Below are positions 1-7,454 of a DNA stretch of 20,515 nucleotides, one piece after another; position 1 is the first letter of the stretch, and each line of letters opens with the position of its first letter. A program made the translations under genes and the position numbers. Under the pieces are notes generated by a model that searched no databases, had not been told where the DNA came from, and saw nothing but the letters and a program-made list of their open reading frames with translations. Origin of the DNA: CAZMSQ01 sp964569025 (GTDB lineage: Bacteria; Bacteroidota; Bacteroidia; Chitinophagales; Saprospiraceae); NCBI GenBank assembly GCA_964569025.1, contig CAZMSQ010000037.1, forward strand, positions 1 to 20,515, read 5' to 3'.

Positions 1-63
1 GGAGATGTTTTCCCGCATGATTCGGTCATAATCTTTATGACCTTGTTTTTTGGGGGCTTCCAT
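1..63 (-). CDS. N-terminal fragment of a gene running off the left edge, possibly Rpn/PD-(D/E)XK transposase-like
   Basis: Only the first 21 codons are present, starting at the ATG read leftward from position 63. The visible peptide is rich in charged residues and contains K-D-Y-D-R-I-M-R-E-N-I-S at its end. From memory, this resembles the opening of the Rpn/PD-(D/E)XK-type putative transposase proteins common in Bacteroidota and cyanobacteria, which often begin with a short basic stretch and then a [HK]-D-x-D-x-I-x-[KR]-E-x-[IL] motif. The start is supported by a well-spaced Bacteroidetes promoter ending about 20 bp upstream (83-113), which makes this a real gene start and not a chance ORF. 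There is no clear Shine-Dalgarno sequence, which is usual for this phylum. The family assignment rests on very few residues and is tentative. Confidence 0.5.
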   Translation of the reverse strand, partial: MEAPKKQGHKDYDRIMRENIS

Positions 64-82
64 TTGGTTTGGGTGTTTGGAT

Positions 83-113
83 GAAAGATAGGGGGTCGTG
101 AGTAATTTGTCAA
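83..113 (-). promoter_or_regulatory. Bacteroidetes-type promoter for the left-edge gene
   Basis: Read on the minus strand, a TTG at 113-111 is followed by exactly 20 bases and then TATCTTTC at 90-83. This matches the Bacteroidetes sigma-A pattern TTG-N17-23-TAnnTTTG except for the last base. The predicted transcription start is near position 76, giving a leader of roughly 13 bases before the ATG at 63. Confidence 0.6.
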
Positions 114-293
114 CCCCGTGCCCCGTATTGCTCTATCCGTTCATCCAAACAAATCGGATTCTGTATCATATAACAAAAGCCAATTCCCGCAACCCACCGA
201 TCGGTAATACCTCCTCATTGCATGAGTTCGTTAACGACTTAATATCTTATAGGGAAGTACAAGAGGATGGAAGAAAATAACCGTGGAGGGGCT

Positions 294-551
294 TCAAAAA
301 ATTCCAACTGCAAGTTCTATCCAGACAACCAGAAAACCTACGCAGGCCAATGCAATGAGGCCAATACGCCGTGAACTTGAAGTAGTTTTCCGAATAATGA
401 ACTCTGTCACAAGTGCCAAAACTGTCAGAAGTCCACCCATCACACCGAAATCCAAGACGGTCCAATTCACTTCTTCAGAAAAAGCCATGGCAATGAGCGG
501 GATAAGAAGCAGGGACAGGGCGCTGAGCAACAGAATCAGGAATCGAGACAT
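294..551 (-). CDS. Small integral membrane protein, C-terminus probably shortened
   Basis: This 85-residue protein has three hydrophobic stretches, at about residues 3-24, 33-52 and 62-84, separated by a charged loop (IIRKTTSSSRRIG). It resembles, from memory, a family of short conserved Bacteroidota membrane proteins of unknown function with the pattern L-I-P-L-I-A-M-x-F-x-[ED]-E-V-N-W near the first helix and E-L-A-V-G-I-F near the end. Remembered relatives continue after G-I-[FI] with a few residues beginning G-[ST]. Here the next codon is TGA, followed by AGC CCC TCC, so a single change of GGA to TGA would explain the stop. The lost tail is short and the three helices are complete, so the protein may still be functional. 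It is divergent from the propeller gene at 686, with 134 bp between the starts. No function is known. Confidence 0.7.
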   Translation of the reverse strand: MSRFLILLLSALSLLLIPLIAMAFSEEVNWTVLDFGVMGGLLTVLALVTEFIIRKTTSSSRRIGLIALACVGFLVVWIELAVGIF

Positions 552-685
552 AACAAATATTTGAATTAATCAAAGACTAACTAAAGGAATAGACTCTGTT
601 AAAACGAGCTCTTCGGCAGATCAGGTATGAACTTTCAAAAATCTTTTCCCGATATTCAGCACTTTATTTCACAGAACCGCTCAAG

Positions 686-3600
686 ATGCTTAGGAATTTT
701 CTCTCCATTCTCATTCTCCCCTTTTTTCTTTCAATCACTCCCTGTTCGACAACGGCTCAGGATATTGATACTGACTATGCCTCGCACCTCTATGACGCGA
801 CCCAATGGCGCTGCATCGGCCCCTGGCGTGGCGGCAGATCGTGTGCGGTGGCGGGGGTTGTTGGGCAACCGGATGTGTTTTACTTCGGAAGTACCGGAGG
901 CGGGGTGTGGCGCTCGGATGACGGAGGGCGCAGGTGGGAGAATGTGTCTGATGGATTCTTTGGTGGCTCCATCGGAGCAGTGGCGGTGAGCGCTTTTGAT
1001 CCGAATGTGATTTATGTAGGGGGAGGAGAGAAAACGGTAAGGGGGAATGTGTCCAGTGGGAATGGTGTGTGGAAATCGGTAGATGCCGGAAAAACCTGGA
1101 GTCATGTAGGATTGGAAGAATCGGCACACATTTCGCGCATACGCATTCATCCGCAGAATCCAGACGTGGCGTATGCTGCGGTGATGGGAAATCTCTACAA
1201 GCCGCACGAGCAGCGCGGCGTCTACAAAACAACCGATGGCGGTGCGACCTGGAAGCGGGTCCTTTTTGCCTCCGCCGAGGCGGGCGCTGTTGACCTGTGC
1301 ATGGACCCCTCGAATCCGCGCATTCTCTATGCCTCCACCTGGAAAATAAGGCGCACCCCTTACAGCCTCGAAAGTGGAGGGGAAGGCTCCGGAATCTGGA
1401 AAAGCACTGACAGCGGGGAGACATGGACAGAGATCACAAGAAACGAAGGGCTGCCAAGCGGTACCCTCGGAATCATCGGACTGGCCGTATCACCGGTGCA
1501 GCCAGAGCGGGTATGGGCCATTGTGGAAGCCGAAAATGGAGGGGTATTTCGCTCCGACAACGGAGGCCAAACCTGGAAGCGCCTCAATCAGGACCGCAAC
1601 CTGAGGCAGCGGGCATGGTATTACAGCCGCATCTATGCAGACCCTCAGGATGAAGATGTGGTCCATGTGCTCAATGTGGCGTATCACACATCCAAAGACG
1701 GCGGCAAGACCTTCAGCAGGCATGTGGCGCCGCATGGCGACCATCACGACCTGTGGATTGCCCCCGAAGATCCGAATCGGATGATCATTGGCGATGACGG
1801 CGGAGCACAGGTCACCTATGACGGCGGACGCACGTGGTCAACTTACCACAATCAGCCAACGGCCCAATTTTACCGGGTCACGACCGACCAGTCCTTTCCA
1901 TTCCGGATTTACGCGGCCCAACAGGATAACTCGACCATTCGCATCCGCCACCGCAGTGACGGGCGCAGCATTTCAGAACGCGACTGGGAATCAACGGCAG
2001 GTTGCGAGTGCGGGCACATTGCCATTGATCCGCGCGACAATGACATTGTCTATGGAGGCTGTTATGGTGGTTTGCTTGAGAAAGAGAATCACCGGACTGG
2101 TGAGAGCAGGTCTATCAATGTGTGGCCTGACAATCCAATGGGCCATGGAGCGGAAGGTATGAAGTACCGTTTTCAGTGGAATTTCCCCATTTTCATCTCT
2201 CCTCATGACCCCGACAAGCTCTACACCGCCTCCAATCACCTGCACCTTTCAACCAATCAGGGCCACAGCTGGGAGGTCATCAGTCCGGATCTCACGCGCA
2301 ACGATTCCACCAAGCTTGGCCCGTCCGGCGGCCCCATCACCAAAGACAACACATCTGTCGAATACTATTGCACCATTTTCGCCGCAGCCGAATCACCCTT
2401 GCGCGAGGGCCTCATCTGGACCGGCTCTGACGATGGCCTGGTACACCTGACCCGAGATGGCGGGGAGACGTGGGAGAATGTCACCCCGGACGACCTACCC
2501 GAATGGGCCATGATCAATAGCATTGCCCCTGACCCCCATAATGAGGCAGGAGCGTGGATTGCAGCGACCCGATACAAGCTCGGCGACAACACCCCATACC
2601 TCTACCATACAACCGATTACGGGGCCAACTGGAAGTTGTTGACAAATGGCATCGACAAGGCCCACTTCACGCGAGTTGTCAGGCCTGATCCGGACAGGAA
2701 GGGCCTGCTCTATGCAGGGACAGAGGCCGGCATGTATGTTTCCTGGGATTCCGGTGCCCACTGGCACACCTTCCAGCTCAACCTACCCATTGTCCCGGTG
2801 ACCGATCTGGCCATCAAAGACTACTCACTTATCGCTGCCACACAGGGCCGCAGCCTTTGGATGATTGACGACCTCAGCCCCATTCGAAACATGCATGACA
2901 GCATTAGGTCTCAGCCCATATTCCTGTTTCCGCCAAAGCCGGCCTACAGAATGGGCGGGGGCTCCAATCCCGATGATACCGAAGCTGGCGTCAATCATCC
3001 CAACGGTGCCATCATCAATTACTATATTAGAGAATTTGAGGAGCATGACACATTTTCCCTGACCATTCTGACTGAATATGGAGATACCATACGCCGCTTT
3101 TCTACCCATCCCACAGGAGCAGCGGAGGCCAAACTTGAGGTGAGTGCCGGGTCAAATCAATTCATCTGGGATATGCAATATCCAGGCGCTACAGGTTTCG
3201 ATGATATGGTCTTGTGGTGGTCCTCAATGAACGGCCCAAGAGTTGCTCCTGGTCAGTTCAGCGTGGTTGCTTCCCTCAACGGAAATGTCCGGAAGCAGGC
3301 GCTCACAGTTTTGCAAGACCCTCGCTCATCGTCTTCACAATCCGACATTGAAGCACAAGTCACCTTCCTGCTAGGTATCCGTGACAAGGTCTCTGAAGCT
3401 CACAAAGCCATCAGCCGCATCAGAGCCATCCGTCCGCAAATTGAGGGCTACACGTCCCGCCTTCCCGCAGATTCCACCTTCGATGCCATCCGGGAAGCCG
3501 GTGCCCGCATCGACTCAACCCTCACCGCCATTGAAGAGGCGCTGTACCAAACGAAAAACCGAAGCCCCCAGGACCCTCTCAACTTTCCAATCCGCCTGAC

Positions 3601-3811
3601 CAATAAGCTTGCTCACCTCAACTCCCTCTTCAATCAGGGCGACTACCCCCCCACCGCCCAGGCACTCGCCGTGCGCGATGAGCTGGCAAATGAAATAACC
3701 CGCCATCTGCAAGCCCTCGACACCACCCTCAAATCAGACATAAAACTTTTCAACGAACTGTGCCAAAAATCCCAAGCCAATATCATCATCATAGATAAAA
3801 GCCCTCCATAA
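686..3811 (+). CDS. Secreted multi-Asp-box beta-propeller protein (sortilin/VPS10-like, BNR repeats)
   Basis: This 1041-residue exported protein belongs to the WD40/YVTN/BNR-like repeat family often labelled glycosyl hydrolase-like. A signal peptide covers about residues 1-24 (hydrophobic core, then T-T-A-Q before D26). Eleven Asp-box motifs of the form S/T-x-D-x-G-x-T-W are visible at about 76-84, 130-138, 181-189, 239-247, 289-297, 335-343, 377-384, 521-529, 588-596, 641-649 and 685-693, consistent with one or two many-bladed propellers. The family-typical segments H-G-D-H-H-D-L-W (350-357) and T-Q-G-R-S-L-W-M-I-D-D (near 718) are present. Residues 730-1041 form a C-terminal region with beta-rich and then helical parts. 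No T9SS sorting domain is visible at the C-terminus, so it is probably periplasmic or exported differently. Enzymatic activity is unproven in this family; a binding or folding role is equally possible. The start is the ATG giving an immediate signal peptide. Confidence 0.88.
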   Translation: MLRNFLSILILPFFLSITPCSTTAQDIDTDYASHLYDATQWRCIGPWRGGRSCAVAGVVGQPDVFYFGSTGGGVWRSDDGGRRWENVSDGFFGGSIGAVAVSAFDPNVIYVGGGEKTVRGNVSSGNGVWKSVDAGKTWSHVGLEESAHISRIRIHPQNPDVAYAAVMGNLYKPHEQRGVYKTTDGGATWKRVLFASAEAGAVDLCMDPSNPRILYASTWKIRRTPYSLESGGEGSGIWKSTDSGETWTEITRNEGLPSGTLGIIGLAVSPVQPERVWAIVEAENGGVFRSDNGGQTWKRLNQDRNLRQRAWYYSRIYADPQDEDVVHVLNVAYHTSKDGGKTFSRHVAPHGDHHDLWIAPEDPNRMIIGDDGGAQVTYDGGRTWSTYHNQPTAQFYRVTTDQSFPFRIYAAQQDNSTIRIRHRSDGRSISERDWESTAGCECGHIAIDPRDNDIVYGGCYGGLLEKENHRTGESRSINVWPDNPMGHGAEGMKYRFQWNFPIFISPHDPDKLYTASNHLHLSTNQGHSWEVISPDLTRNDSTKLGPSGGPITKDNTSVEYYCTIFAAAESPLREGLIWTGSDDGLVHLTRDGGETWENVTPDDLPEWAMINSIAPDPHNEAGAWIAATRYKLGDNTPYLYHTTDYGANWKLLTNGIDKAHFTRVVRPDPDRKGLLYAGTEAGMYVSWDSGAHWHTFQLNLPIVPVTDLAIKDYSLIAATQGRSLWMIDDLSPIRNMHDSIRSQPIFLFPPKPAYRMGGGSNPDDTEAGVNHPNGAIINYYIREFEEHDTFSLTILTEYGDTIRRFSTHPTGAAEAKLEVSAGSNQFIWDMQYPGATGFDDMVLWWSSMNGPRVAPGQFSVVASLNGNVRKQALTVLQDPRSSSSQSDIEAQVTFLLGIRDKVSEAHKAISRIRAIRPQIEGYTSRLPADSTFDAIREAGARIDSTLTAIEEALYQTKNRSPQDPLNFPIRLTNKLAHLNSLFNQGDYPPTAQALAVRDELANEITRHLQALDTTLKSDIKLFNELCQKSQANIIIIDKSPP

Positions 3812-3823
3812 CACAGCACGCAC

Positions 3824-3844
3824 GGGCACCCCTAGCGGGTGCCC
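3824..3844. repeat. Hairpin repeat, copy 1 (GGGCACCC/GGGTGCCC)
   Basis: A perfect 8-bp stem, GGGCACCC at 3824-3831 and GGGTGCCC at 3837-3844, encloses a 5-base loop CTAGC. It starts 12 bp after the stop of the propeller gene. The near-identical second copy lies 48 bp further on. It could act as a transcription terminator, but no run of T follows it. It could equally be a dispersed intergenic (REP-like) element. Confidence 0.65.
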
Positions 3845-3871
3845 CATCAGCATAGCTCCCCCCTCCCGCAC

Positions 3872-3892
3872 GGGCACCCCTCGTGGGTGCCC
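3872..3892. repeat. Hairpin repeat, copy 2 (GGGCACCC/GGGTGCCC)
   Basis: The same perfect 8-bp stem recurs at 3872-3879 and 3885-3892, with loop CTCGT. The loop differs from copy 1 at two of five bases, while both stems and the preceding GCAC are identical. Conservation of stem with drift in loop indicates selection on the structure or recent duplication. A weak AATAAAAG tract follows, with no T-run. Confidence 0.65.
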
Positions 3893-3927
3893 AATAAAAG
3901 ACAGAACAGCGAAAAGCCAATGCCAAA

Positions 3928-3961
3928 TTGCCTTAGATATGGCATTTATTCCTTATTATTG
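3928..3961 (+). promoter_or_regulatory. Candidate promoter for the CotH-like pair
   Basis: TTG at 3928-3930 is followed by 23 bases and TATTATTG at 3954-3961, one base away from the TAnnTTTG consensus and at the upper limit of spacing. It overlaps a 7-bp inverted repeat, AATGCCA at 3919-3925 and TGGCATT at 3940-3946, which could be an operator. The predicted leader would be about 80 bases and would contain the palindrome at 4000-4013. The assignment is tentative. Confidence 0.35.
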
Positions 3962-3999
3962 CGCGTGTCCCGGCTGAAAATTCTTTCAGATGCGGAGCA

Positions 4000-4013
4000 A
4001 GCCAATATTGGCT
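4000..4013. promoter_or_regulatory. 14-bp perfect palindrome upstream of the CotH-like pair
   Basis: AGCCAATATTGGCT is a perfect palindrome without a spacer, located 36 bp before the preferred ATG at 4050. Its symmetry and position suggest a dimeric regulator site. It would lie inside the coding region only if translation began at the ATG at 3990, which is not preferred. Confidence 0.4.
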
Positions 4014-4049
4014 GAGGGAATCGTGATCAACCAGTACAATCCTCCCTGT

Positions 4050-5690
4050 ATGCAGCACTTCCTGACAACTTTCCTCGCCATAACGGCCCTTCTGACATGG
4101 TCTGTGACAACAGCGCAGACAGATTCAGCCGAAGAAGATTTCTACACGCCGGGCAGCGTCCGCGAAATCCGGCTCACATTTGACGGAGAAACGGGTGAAG
4201 CATGGCAGAAAATGCTTGACTCCATGAGGCTTTATGGGTCTGGTCAGCTCGAGGCCGGAGCCTCCGTAGATGGACAGACGTACAAAAATGTTGGGGTCAG
4301 CATTGCCGAGCATCGCGGGTTTAGTGTTGGAGGACAACGGAATCCATTGATCATCAGACTTGACCACGTCAACAAATCCCAGAACCATCAGGGATACGTC
4401 GAGTTGTATCTCTCTCCAGCGCTCCGAGACCCGAGTATGATTCGGGAAGTTTTGGGCTATGAAATTGCCCGCGAATACATGGCAGCACCGGGTGCCAATT
4501 TCGCAAAGTTGTATGTCAATGATGAATACAGGGGCCTGTTTGTCAATATCGAATCCGTTGACCATCGCTTTGCCGAACACCGTTTTGGACCTGGAGCACA
4601 GGGTCTGTTTCATGTCAGACCAGCTGACCCTGACCGGCAGGAGGAAGGGTGTATGAAGAATGTATTTGGCGCTTTGGAATATGACAAAGGAGGACTGTCC
4701 TGCCTGAAGTCGAATTTCGTAAATGTTTGGAAAGCTGATGCTTGGGCCAACCTGCTCAACCTAACCAGCATGCTTGCTGACAGTGAATCGGATGTATCGG
4801 AGATTCTCCACATTGACAATGTGCTCTGGATGCTCGCCTTCAATAACGTGGTGGTCAATCTCAGCAGTTATTCCGGCAGATACAGCCAAAATTATGCCCT
4901 CGCTATCGATCGGTTCGGGAAGTTTCACCCTGTGCTGTGGAACCTCAATTATGCATTTGGATCTTACAAGAATACCGGCGTCGGCTCAGATCTGGATCTG
5001 AAAGGTCTACAGACCATGGATCCCATGTTGCACAAAGACAACCGGAACAAGCCCCTGATTTCGGCCTTGCTTTCTAATCCTCTCTATAGGAATATGTATC
5101 TCCACCACATGCGGACCATTCTCGCTGACCATTTTTCTGATGAGCAGTATGAGATCAGAGCAGCTGCTCTGCAGGAACTTATAGCCGCCCCTTTTGCAGA
5201 AGACCCATACCAGCCCTATTCAGATGAGGAATTCGCAACCAGCCTGGAGAAAACCATTGGCGAGCGCAGCCAGATTCCAGGCATTGTGCAGTTGATGTCG
5301 CGGCGGGCCCGCTTTTTGAGTAAACACCCTCTGCTGACCGTGGTACCTCCCGAATTTGACAGAGTGGATGTTAAGCGCCGCAAGCAGTACGCTCGCGACC
5401 GGATTACTGATTTCACCATCACAGCCTCTGTCTCCAGTTTTCCTCGACGTGTATTCCTGTATTACCGCCCGTCTCCCGACCAACCTTTTCAAATGGTACA
5501 GATGATGGACGACGGTCTCAATGAAGACGGGGCAGCCAATGATCAGGTGTATGGAATAACCATTGACCCTGAAGGTGCTTTCGAGCGCATTGAGTATTTC
5601 ATCCTGGCCGAAAATGCCGCTTCCGCCAACTTCTATCCAGCTCGCTATCGGCAGACACCTGCCTCGGTGAGTCTGAGCGAACTCAACTGA
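4050..5690 (+). CDS. CotH-kinase-like secreted protein, catalytic motifs degenerate
   Basis: CotH-family proteins are atypical secreted kinases. This protein matches the fold along its length but looks like a divergent or inactive copy. The ATG at 4050 is preferred over the in-frame ATG at 3990 because it directly opens a signal peptide (MQHFLTTFLAITALL, cleavage near TTAQ); the mature product is 546 residues with the leader. Shared with its downstream paralog are R-E-V-x-x-Y-E-[IV]-A-R-x-Y-M-x-A-P-x-A-N-F-A-K-L-Y and L-W-M-L-A-F-N. The paralog's R-Y-K-G-N-S-S segment is replaced by S-I-A-E-H-R-G, and its W-D-M-N segment reads W-N-L-N, with Asn at 4941-4943 where Asp is expected. The last ~110 residues form a beta-rich domain with M-x-D-D-G and D-x-V-Y, as found on other extracellular proteins. 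Its stop lies 4 bp before the next gene, implying one transcript. Confidence 0.85.
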   Translation: MQHFLTTFLAITALLTWSVTTAQTDSAEEDFYTPGSVREIRLTFDGETGEAWQKMLDSMRLYGSGQLEAGASVDGQTYKNVGVSIAEHRGFSVGGQRNPLIIRLDHVNKSQNHQGYVELYLSPALRDPSMIREVLGYEIAREYMAAPGANFAKLYVNDEYRGLFVNIESVDHRFAEHRFGPGAQGLFHVRPADPDRQEEGCMKNVFGALEYDKGGLSCLKSNFVNVWKADAWANLLNLTSMLADSESDVSEILHIDNVLWMLAFNNVVVNLSSYSGRYSQNYALAIDRFGKFHPVLWNLNYAFGSYKNTGVGSDLDLKGLQTMDPMLHKDNRNKPLISALLSNPLYRNMYLHHMRTILADHFSDEQYEIRAAALQELIAAPFAEDPYQPYSDEEFATSLEKTIGERSQIPGIVQLMSRRARFLSKHPLLTVVPPEFDRVDVKRRKQYARDRITDFTITASVSSFPRRVFLYYRPSPDQPFQMVQMMDDGLNEDGAANDQVYGITIDPEGAFERIEYFILAENAASANFYPARYRQTPASVSLSELN

Positions 5691-5694
5691 CACC

Positions 5695-7377
5695 ATGCCC
5701 ATCCACTCCCAGATTATCTCTCTGGTGAGACGCCTCAGGGCCTCTCGCCCTGAGATACAGGCTCCTTACACGCTTTCAAAAATCTGTGGACGTGGTCGCT
5801 GTTTCATCGGATTATTTTTCATTAGTCTTCCCATCTTTTCGAGTGCCCAAAAGGAGGCTCCGGATTTTTTTGAATGGAACGCCATTCCGGAGATTCACCT
5901 GTCTTTTTACGATGCTGACTGGCACGAGCGGCTCGACTCCATGAAACAATCGGGCTCAGAACAACGTCTGCTGGCCAGCCTGACCTATGATGAAGTGACT
6001 TACGACAGCGTTGGTGTACGCTACAAAGGAAACAGTTCTTTCCATGCCACCACCCGCGATGAAGAGCGCAAGTTGCCATTCAACATCAAGCTGGACGAGG
6101 TGCTGGACCACACCCTACCGGGAGGCTACGATAAAATCAAGCTCTCCAATGTCTTTCGCGACCCCACCTTTCTGCGGGAAGTCATCTCCTACGAGGTGGC
6201 ACGCCGCTACATGCCGGCACCACGGGCCAATTTTGCGAAACTCTATATAAACGGTGAGTACCTCGGCCTGTACAACAATACCGAATCTATTGACAAGTCG
6301 TTTCTGCGCTCGGGCATTGGAGATAGGGGCAAGGGTGTTCTTTTCAAATGTGACCCCACCTGGGGAGCGAAACAACCTGAACGGTGTCCGGAGGGAGACA
6401 AGGCATCGCTCATGTATCTGGGGCGGGATCCGAACTGTTATTTTTCTCTGTATGAGAAAAAATCTGACCGCGGCTGGACCGCACTGGTAGAGCTGACCCG
6501 TGTCCTTCATACCGAGCGCGAACGCATCGAGGACGTACTGAATGTCGAGCTCACCCTCTGGATGCTGGCCTTTAACACCATTATGGTCAATCTCGACAGC
6601 TACAGCGGTCGGCTCTGTCACAATTATTATCTGTATCAGGATACTGCAGGAATTTTCCACCCATTGGTATGGGATATGAATCTCTCTTTGGGCGGATTCC
6701 GCTATGACGGAGGCGGAAAGGCTCTTTCCAACGAGGAGCTGACAGAGCTCAGTCCTTTTCTCCATTTCAATAATCCGAAGCGACCATTGATCAGCGTATT
6801 GCTTAAAAACCCTAATTACCGCAAGCGCTATGTAGCCTGTCTGCGCACGCTGGCTGAAGACCACCTGATAAACGGACAGATTGCCTCACGTATTGAAGAA
6901 CTTCATGAGTTTATCGCGCCTGAAGTGGCCAAAGACCCGAACAGACTCTATCCTTTGGAGGATTTTGAAAAGAACATCTCCGAGACTACTGAAGCAGGAG
7001 GGGCCTACATCATCGGGTTGATGGAACTGCTCGAGGGCCGCAGTGCCTACTTGGCCGCCCACCCGCTGTTTCAAAAAGCCCCACCCTCGGCATCGAATCC
7101 CGCCGCCACCATTGATGGAGAGCAGGTGACCTTTCTTCTCAATTCAGACCCCAGCGCTCAAGTAAAGCTGTATATCCGCCGGGGAGCTCCGGAGCGTTAC
7201 ATACCACATTCTATGACAGACGATGGCAAAAAAGGCGACCAAACTGCCGGAGACGGTATTTTTACACTCACCCTCCCCTATCAGTCAGGACTCGAATACT
7301 ATTTCACAGCTGAAAATGAGGATGCCATGACCCTGATACCTCGCCATGCAGGCTGGTTTGGTCTGAAGCTTGAATAA
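5695..7377 (+). CDS. CotH-kinase-like secreted protein, motifs intact
   Basis: This 560-residue paralog of the preceding gene keeps the recognisable CotH features: V-G-V-R-Y-K-G-N-S-S at about 107-115, L-P-F-N-I-K-L-D-E-V near 127-136, R-E-V-I-S-Y-E-V-A-R near 161-170, and W-D-M-N-L-S-L-G at 326-333, with the putative metal-binding Asp327 at 6673-6675. CotH proteins transfer phosphate to secreted or spore-coat proteins; the substrate here is unknown. A C-terminal beta domain (about 455-560) carries M-T-D-D-G-K-K-G-D and A-G-D-G-I-F. The N-terminus is unusual: the hydrophobic signal core (residues 37-52) is preceded by about 36 residues with several arginines, and there is no later Met before it. 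The in-frame GTG at 5725 would shorten this leader by ten residues. It is probably translationally coupled to the upstream gene. Confidence 0.85.
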   Translation: MPIHSQIISLVRRLRASRPEIQAPYTLSKICGRGRCFIGLFFISLPIFSSAQKEAPDFFEWNAIPEIHLSFYDADWHERLDSMKQSGSEQRLLASLTYDEVTYDSVGVRYKGNSSFHATTRDEERKLPFNIKLDEVLDHTLPGGYDKIKLSNVFRDPTFLREVISYEVARRYMPAPRANFAKLYINGEYLGLYNNTESIDKSFLRSGIGDRGKGVLFKCDPTWGAKQPERCPEGDKASLMYLGRDPNCYFSLYEKKSDRGWTALVELTRVLHTERERIEDVLNVELTLWMLAFNTIMVNLDSYSGRLCHNYYLYQDTAGIFHPLVWDMNLSLGGFRYDGGGKALSNEELTELSPFLHFNNPKRPLISVLLKNPNYRKRYVACLRTLAEDHLINGQIASRIEELHEFIAPEVAKDPNRLYPLEDFEKNISETTEAGGAYIIGLMELLEGRSAYLAAHPLFQKAPPSASNPAATIDGEQVTFLLNSDPSAQVKLYIRRGAPERYIPHSMTDDGKKGDQTAGDGIFTLTLPYQSGLEYYFTAENEDAMTLIPRHAGWFGLKLE

Positions 7378-7403
7378 ACTCTGCCTCATCATAGTTCAGG
7401 ACG

Positions 7404-7434
7404 TTGTGAATTCCAAAATTCCCTCCTACCTTTG
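7404..7434 (+). promoter_or_regulatory. Bacteroidetes-type promoter for the PTPS-family gene
   Basis: TTG at 7404-7406, a 20-base spacer and TACCTTTG at 7427-7434 match the consensus TTG-N17-23-TAnnTTTG exactly. It lies 26 bp after the stop of the second CotH-like gene. Predicted transcription starts near 7441, which puts the start upstream of the ATG at 7455 by only about 14 bases. This supports separate expression from the CotH pair. Confidence 0.7.
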
Positions 7435-7454
7435 CGGTCTTACATTTGAATCCT

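Noticed and set aside
98..280. 60-codon open frame on the plus strand in the left intergenic region
   Set aside because: It starts at a non-ATG codon, overlaps the minus-strand promoter at 83-113, and has no recognisable composition or domain.
294..296. TGA at a likely glycine position, suggesting a code where TGA means glycine
   Set aside because: Other genes here (first CotH-like, PTPS-family, helicase-like, WbqC-like) end properly at TGA at family-typical positions, and the gene families point to Bacteroidota, not to the lineages with that code.
735..1424. 229-codon open frame on the minus strand
   Set aside because: It lies wholly inside the propeller gene, has a low-complexity Arg/Ser/His/Pro composition and no recognisable domain; it is a shadow of the coding frame.
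3824..3892. Two direct copies resembling the start of a CRISPR array
   Set aside because: There are only two copies, each is a self-complete hairpin, and no further repeats or cas genes are present.
3990..4049. Upstream ATG extending the first CotH-like protein by 20 residues
   Set aside because: It would bury the signal peptide behind a polar extension and place the palindrome at 4000-4013 inside the coding region; the ATG at 4050 gives a normal signal peptide.
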